A DNA stretch of 6,047 bases from Spirochaetaceae bacterium (lineage in GTDB: Bacteria; Spirochaetota; Spirochaetia; SZUA-6; Bin103): contig JAPOQV010000012.1 in assembly GCA_026710565.1 (NCBI GenBank), positions 1 through 6,047 of the forward strand, in the 5' to 3' direction. Positions within the stretch are counted from its first letter, which is position 1; the number at the start of each line of letters is the position of its first letter. Below the pieces are notes generated by a model. It saw nothing but the letters and a program-made list of their open reading frames with translations. It was not told the DNA's origin and ran no database searches. A program made the position numbers and the translations under genes. Shown here piece after piece: positions 4,503 to 6,047 of the stretch.

Positions 4503-6047
4503 ATGGGCACCGACACAGGCCTGCTCGCGCGCTGGACGCTCGCCGGCGACTGCCGCGATCACTCCGGCAACGGCCACCACGGCACGAACCGCGGGGTGGA
4601 CCTGGCGGCGGACGGCGCCGTCTTCGACGGCCGCGGCGCCCACATCCTCGTACCCCCCTCGGCCGGCCTGGACCTGGGGACGGGCGACTTCACGCTTGCC
4701 GTCGACATCCACACGGAGACGATTCTCGACGACCTTCCGGGTGACATCGTCAGCCGCTACGACCCCGCAACCCGGACCGGCTTCCACCTCAGCCTGCTCA
4801 ACAACGCCGGCGTGACCGCCGCCCAGGCCAACTACCGCCACCTCCACTTCGGCATCGATTCCGGCAGCGAGGGCGCATGGGCCGACTGCGGACGCCCCGG
4901 CAACAACCTCCGCGTCTACTCCCTGTGCGTCTTCGACGGCGACCTGTACGCCGGCACCTTCGAGAGCGCCGCCGACGAAGCCGGGAGCGTCTACCGCTAC
5001 GACGGCCAGGCCGGCTGGGAGCCGTGCGGGAGCCCGGACGCCGCCAACACCGTCGCCTCCCTGTGCGTCTTCCAGGGCGAGCTCTACGCCGGCACGTCGC
5101 GCTACCGGGCCGGCGGCTCGGCGCTGCCAGAGTCGGAGAACCGGAACCCCGGCGGCGCCATGTACCGCTACGCGGGCGGCGGACAGTGGGTGAGCGTCGG
5201 CCGCCTGGAGGGCGCCGACTCGTGCGCGGGCATGGCCGTCTACCGGGGCGAGCTCTACGCCATCCCACTCTACAGCCAGGGCGTGTTCCGCTACCGGGGC
5301 GGCGAGTGCTGGGAGCACTGCGGCACCCCCGGCCGCCGCATGATGTCGCTCGGGGTCTTCAACGGCCACCTCTACGGAGCGGGCAACGAGGGCGAGGAGT
5401 CGGGCGGCGTGTTCCGCTACGCCGGCGGCAGCGAGTGGGTACACGCCGGCGGCCAGGACGGCGTCTCGCAGGTCTACTCGTTCGCCGCCCACCACGGGAA
5501 GCTGCATGCCGGCACCTGGCCCGAGGGCAAGGTCTTCCGCGACGACGGCCAGGATCCCTGGACCTGCGTCGGCCGCCTCGGCGAGGAGCTGGAGGTCATG
5601 GCCATGGCCGTCTACAACGGCAAGCTGTACGCCGGCACCCTGCCGCTGGGCCAAGTCTACCGCTACGACGGCGGCGACACCTGGACCCTCACCGGGCAGC
5701 TCGATACCACCCCGGACGTGAAGTACCGCCGGGTGTGGTCGATGGCCGTCTACCGCGGACGCCTGTTCGCCGGCACCCTCCCCTCGGGCCGCGTCTGCGC
5801 CCTGCAGGCGGGGGCCAACGTCACCCACGACCACGAGCTCGAACCCGGCTGGCGCCGCCTTGCCGCCGTTCGCAGGGGAGGACGGCTCGAGCTCTACGTC
5901 GAAGGCCGCCGCGTCGCGGCCTCGGCGGCCCCCCACGCGTCGGCGTTCGACCTCTCGACGAACCCGCCCCTGCGGCTCCCGCGCGGCCCCCCCCGCAACC
6001 TCCACCCCAGGGAGTCGGGTCTCCGCCCCCACCCCCCCCCCCCCCCC
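4503..6047 (+). CDS. LamG domain protein with an inserted seven-repeat kelch-like beta-propeller; cut by right edge
   Basis: A frame of 515 codons without a stop to the window end. ATG 4503 is the first ATG after an in-frame TGA at 4458 and has an AGGA 5 bases upstream. Residues 7-120 are the first half of a concanavalin A-like LamG domain (LLARWTLAGD, DHSGNGHHG, AVFDGRG, GDFTLAVDI, then HLHFGI). Seven repeats of the form SLCVFDGDLYAGT...VYRYDG...W...G follow, starting near 138, 184, 240, 280, 323, 365 and 411. From 448 the LamG domain resumes (GWRRLAAVRRGGRLELYVEGRR, FDLSTNPPLRL). The propeller thus sits inside a loop of the lectin-like fold. No signal peptide or membrane segment is visible. 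Carbohydrate or surface binding is a guess from the folds; no catalytic residues are recognised. The last ~25 codons look corrupted. Its own promoter and the divergent neighbour suggest independent expression. Confidence 0.88.
   Translation, partial: MGTDTGLLARWTLAGDCRDHSGNGHHGTNRGVDLAADGAVFDGRGAHILVPPSAGLDLGTGDFTLAVDIHTETILDDLPGDIVSRYDPATRTGFHLSLLNNAGVTAAQANYRHLHFGIDSGSEGAWADCGRPGNNLRVYSLCVFDGDLYAGTFESAADEAGSVYRYDGQAGWEPCGSPDAANTVASLCVFQGELYAGTSRYRAGGSALPESENRNPGGAMYRYAGGGQWVSVGRLEGADSCAGMAVYRGELYAIPLYSQGVFRYRGGECWEHCGTPGRRMMSLGVFNGHLYGAGNEGEESGGVFRYAGGSEWVHAGGQDGVSQVYSFAAHHGKLHAGTWPEGKVFRDDGQDPWTCVGRLGEELEVMAMAVYNGKLYAGTLPLGQVYRYDGGDTWTLTGQLDTTPDVKYRRVWSMAVYRGRLFAGTLPSGRVCALQAGANVTHDHELEPGWRRLAAVRRGGRLELYVEGRRVAASAAPHASAFDLSTNPPLRLPRGPPRNLHPRESGLRPHPPPPP
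4989..5672 (+). repeat. DNA-level echo of the propeller repeats
   Basis: The 18-base string encoding VYRYDG is identical at 4989-5006 (repeat 1) and 5655-5672 (repeat 6), and shortened variants of it and of the codons for LYAGT recur in the other repeats. This reflects internal duplication of one blade within the gene; most of each unit has diverged, so recent expansion is unlikely. Confidence 0.6.
5968..6047. other. Probable low-quality contig end (C homopolymers)
   Basis: Bases 5987-5994 are 8 C and 6032-6047 are 16 C. The translation keeps the register of a LamG C-terminus (LRL..GP.RN..H..R..S.LR) but the expected Gly, Met, Asp, Leu and Tyr positions read Pro, Glu, Gly, Pro and His, in nearly every case explained by a change towards G or C. 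The frame is retained, so I read this as base-calling error, not a diverged or broken gene. Confidence 0.65.

Noticed and set aside
4479..6032. Long minus-strand open frame (517 codons) opposite the LamG/propeller gene
   Set aside because: It is the antisense of a repeat-containing GC-rich gene and gives a Val/Ala/Gly-rich protein without motifs; the plus frame shows clear LamG and propeller signatures, a promoter and a ribosome binding site.

Overview
This is a GC-rich, gene-dense bacterial window with no rRNA, tRNA, CRISPR array or recognisable mobile element. It holds six protein genes, two of them cut by the window edges, and no gene-free stretch reaches 300 bases. High GC, two phytanoyl-CoA dioxygenase (PhyH) family genes, a SelA-like PLP enzyme and a LamG/beta-propeller protein would suit an uncultured environmental lineage, for example a marine or sponge-associated one. 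That placement is inference; nothing here fixes the taxonomy.

Layout. On the minus strand, reading from 2416 down to 1, three genes run in series: a PhyH-type Fe(II)/2-oxoglutarate oxygenase (2416-1562), a three-histidine-box membrane fatty acid desaturase (1514-324) and the N-terminal part of a short-chain dehydrogenase/reductase (318 to the left edge). The gaps are 47 and 5 bases, so they probably form an operon: two oxidative iron enzymes followed by an NAD(P)-dependent redox enzyme, a set that could successively modify one lipid or isoprenoid-like substrate. A second, clearly different PhyH gene (2513-3253, plus) diverges from the first across a 96-base intergenic region that carries a perfect 16-base palindrome close to its middle.

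The plus-strand PhyH gene converges, 35 bases apart, on a minus-strand gene (4401-3289) for a PLP enzyme of the SelA-like/D-glucosaminate-6-phosphate ammonia-lyase family. Across a 101-base divergent promoter region from that gene, a plus-strand gene begins at 4503 and stays open to the right edge. It encodes a LamG (concanavalin A-like) domain whose sequence is interrupted by about seven kelch-like propeller repeats and then resumes. This nested architecture is the most unusual item in the window.

Data quality. Both ends look degraded. Bases 29-42 and 6032-6047 are long C runs, and the adjoining roughly 60-80 bases encode proteins that drift away from family consensus through changes towards G or C. 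The ends should not be used to infer frameshifts or gene ends. I see no convincing new multi-gene defence or mobile system. The best leads are the split LamG/propeller protein and the oxygenase-desaturase-reductase cluster.
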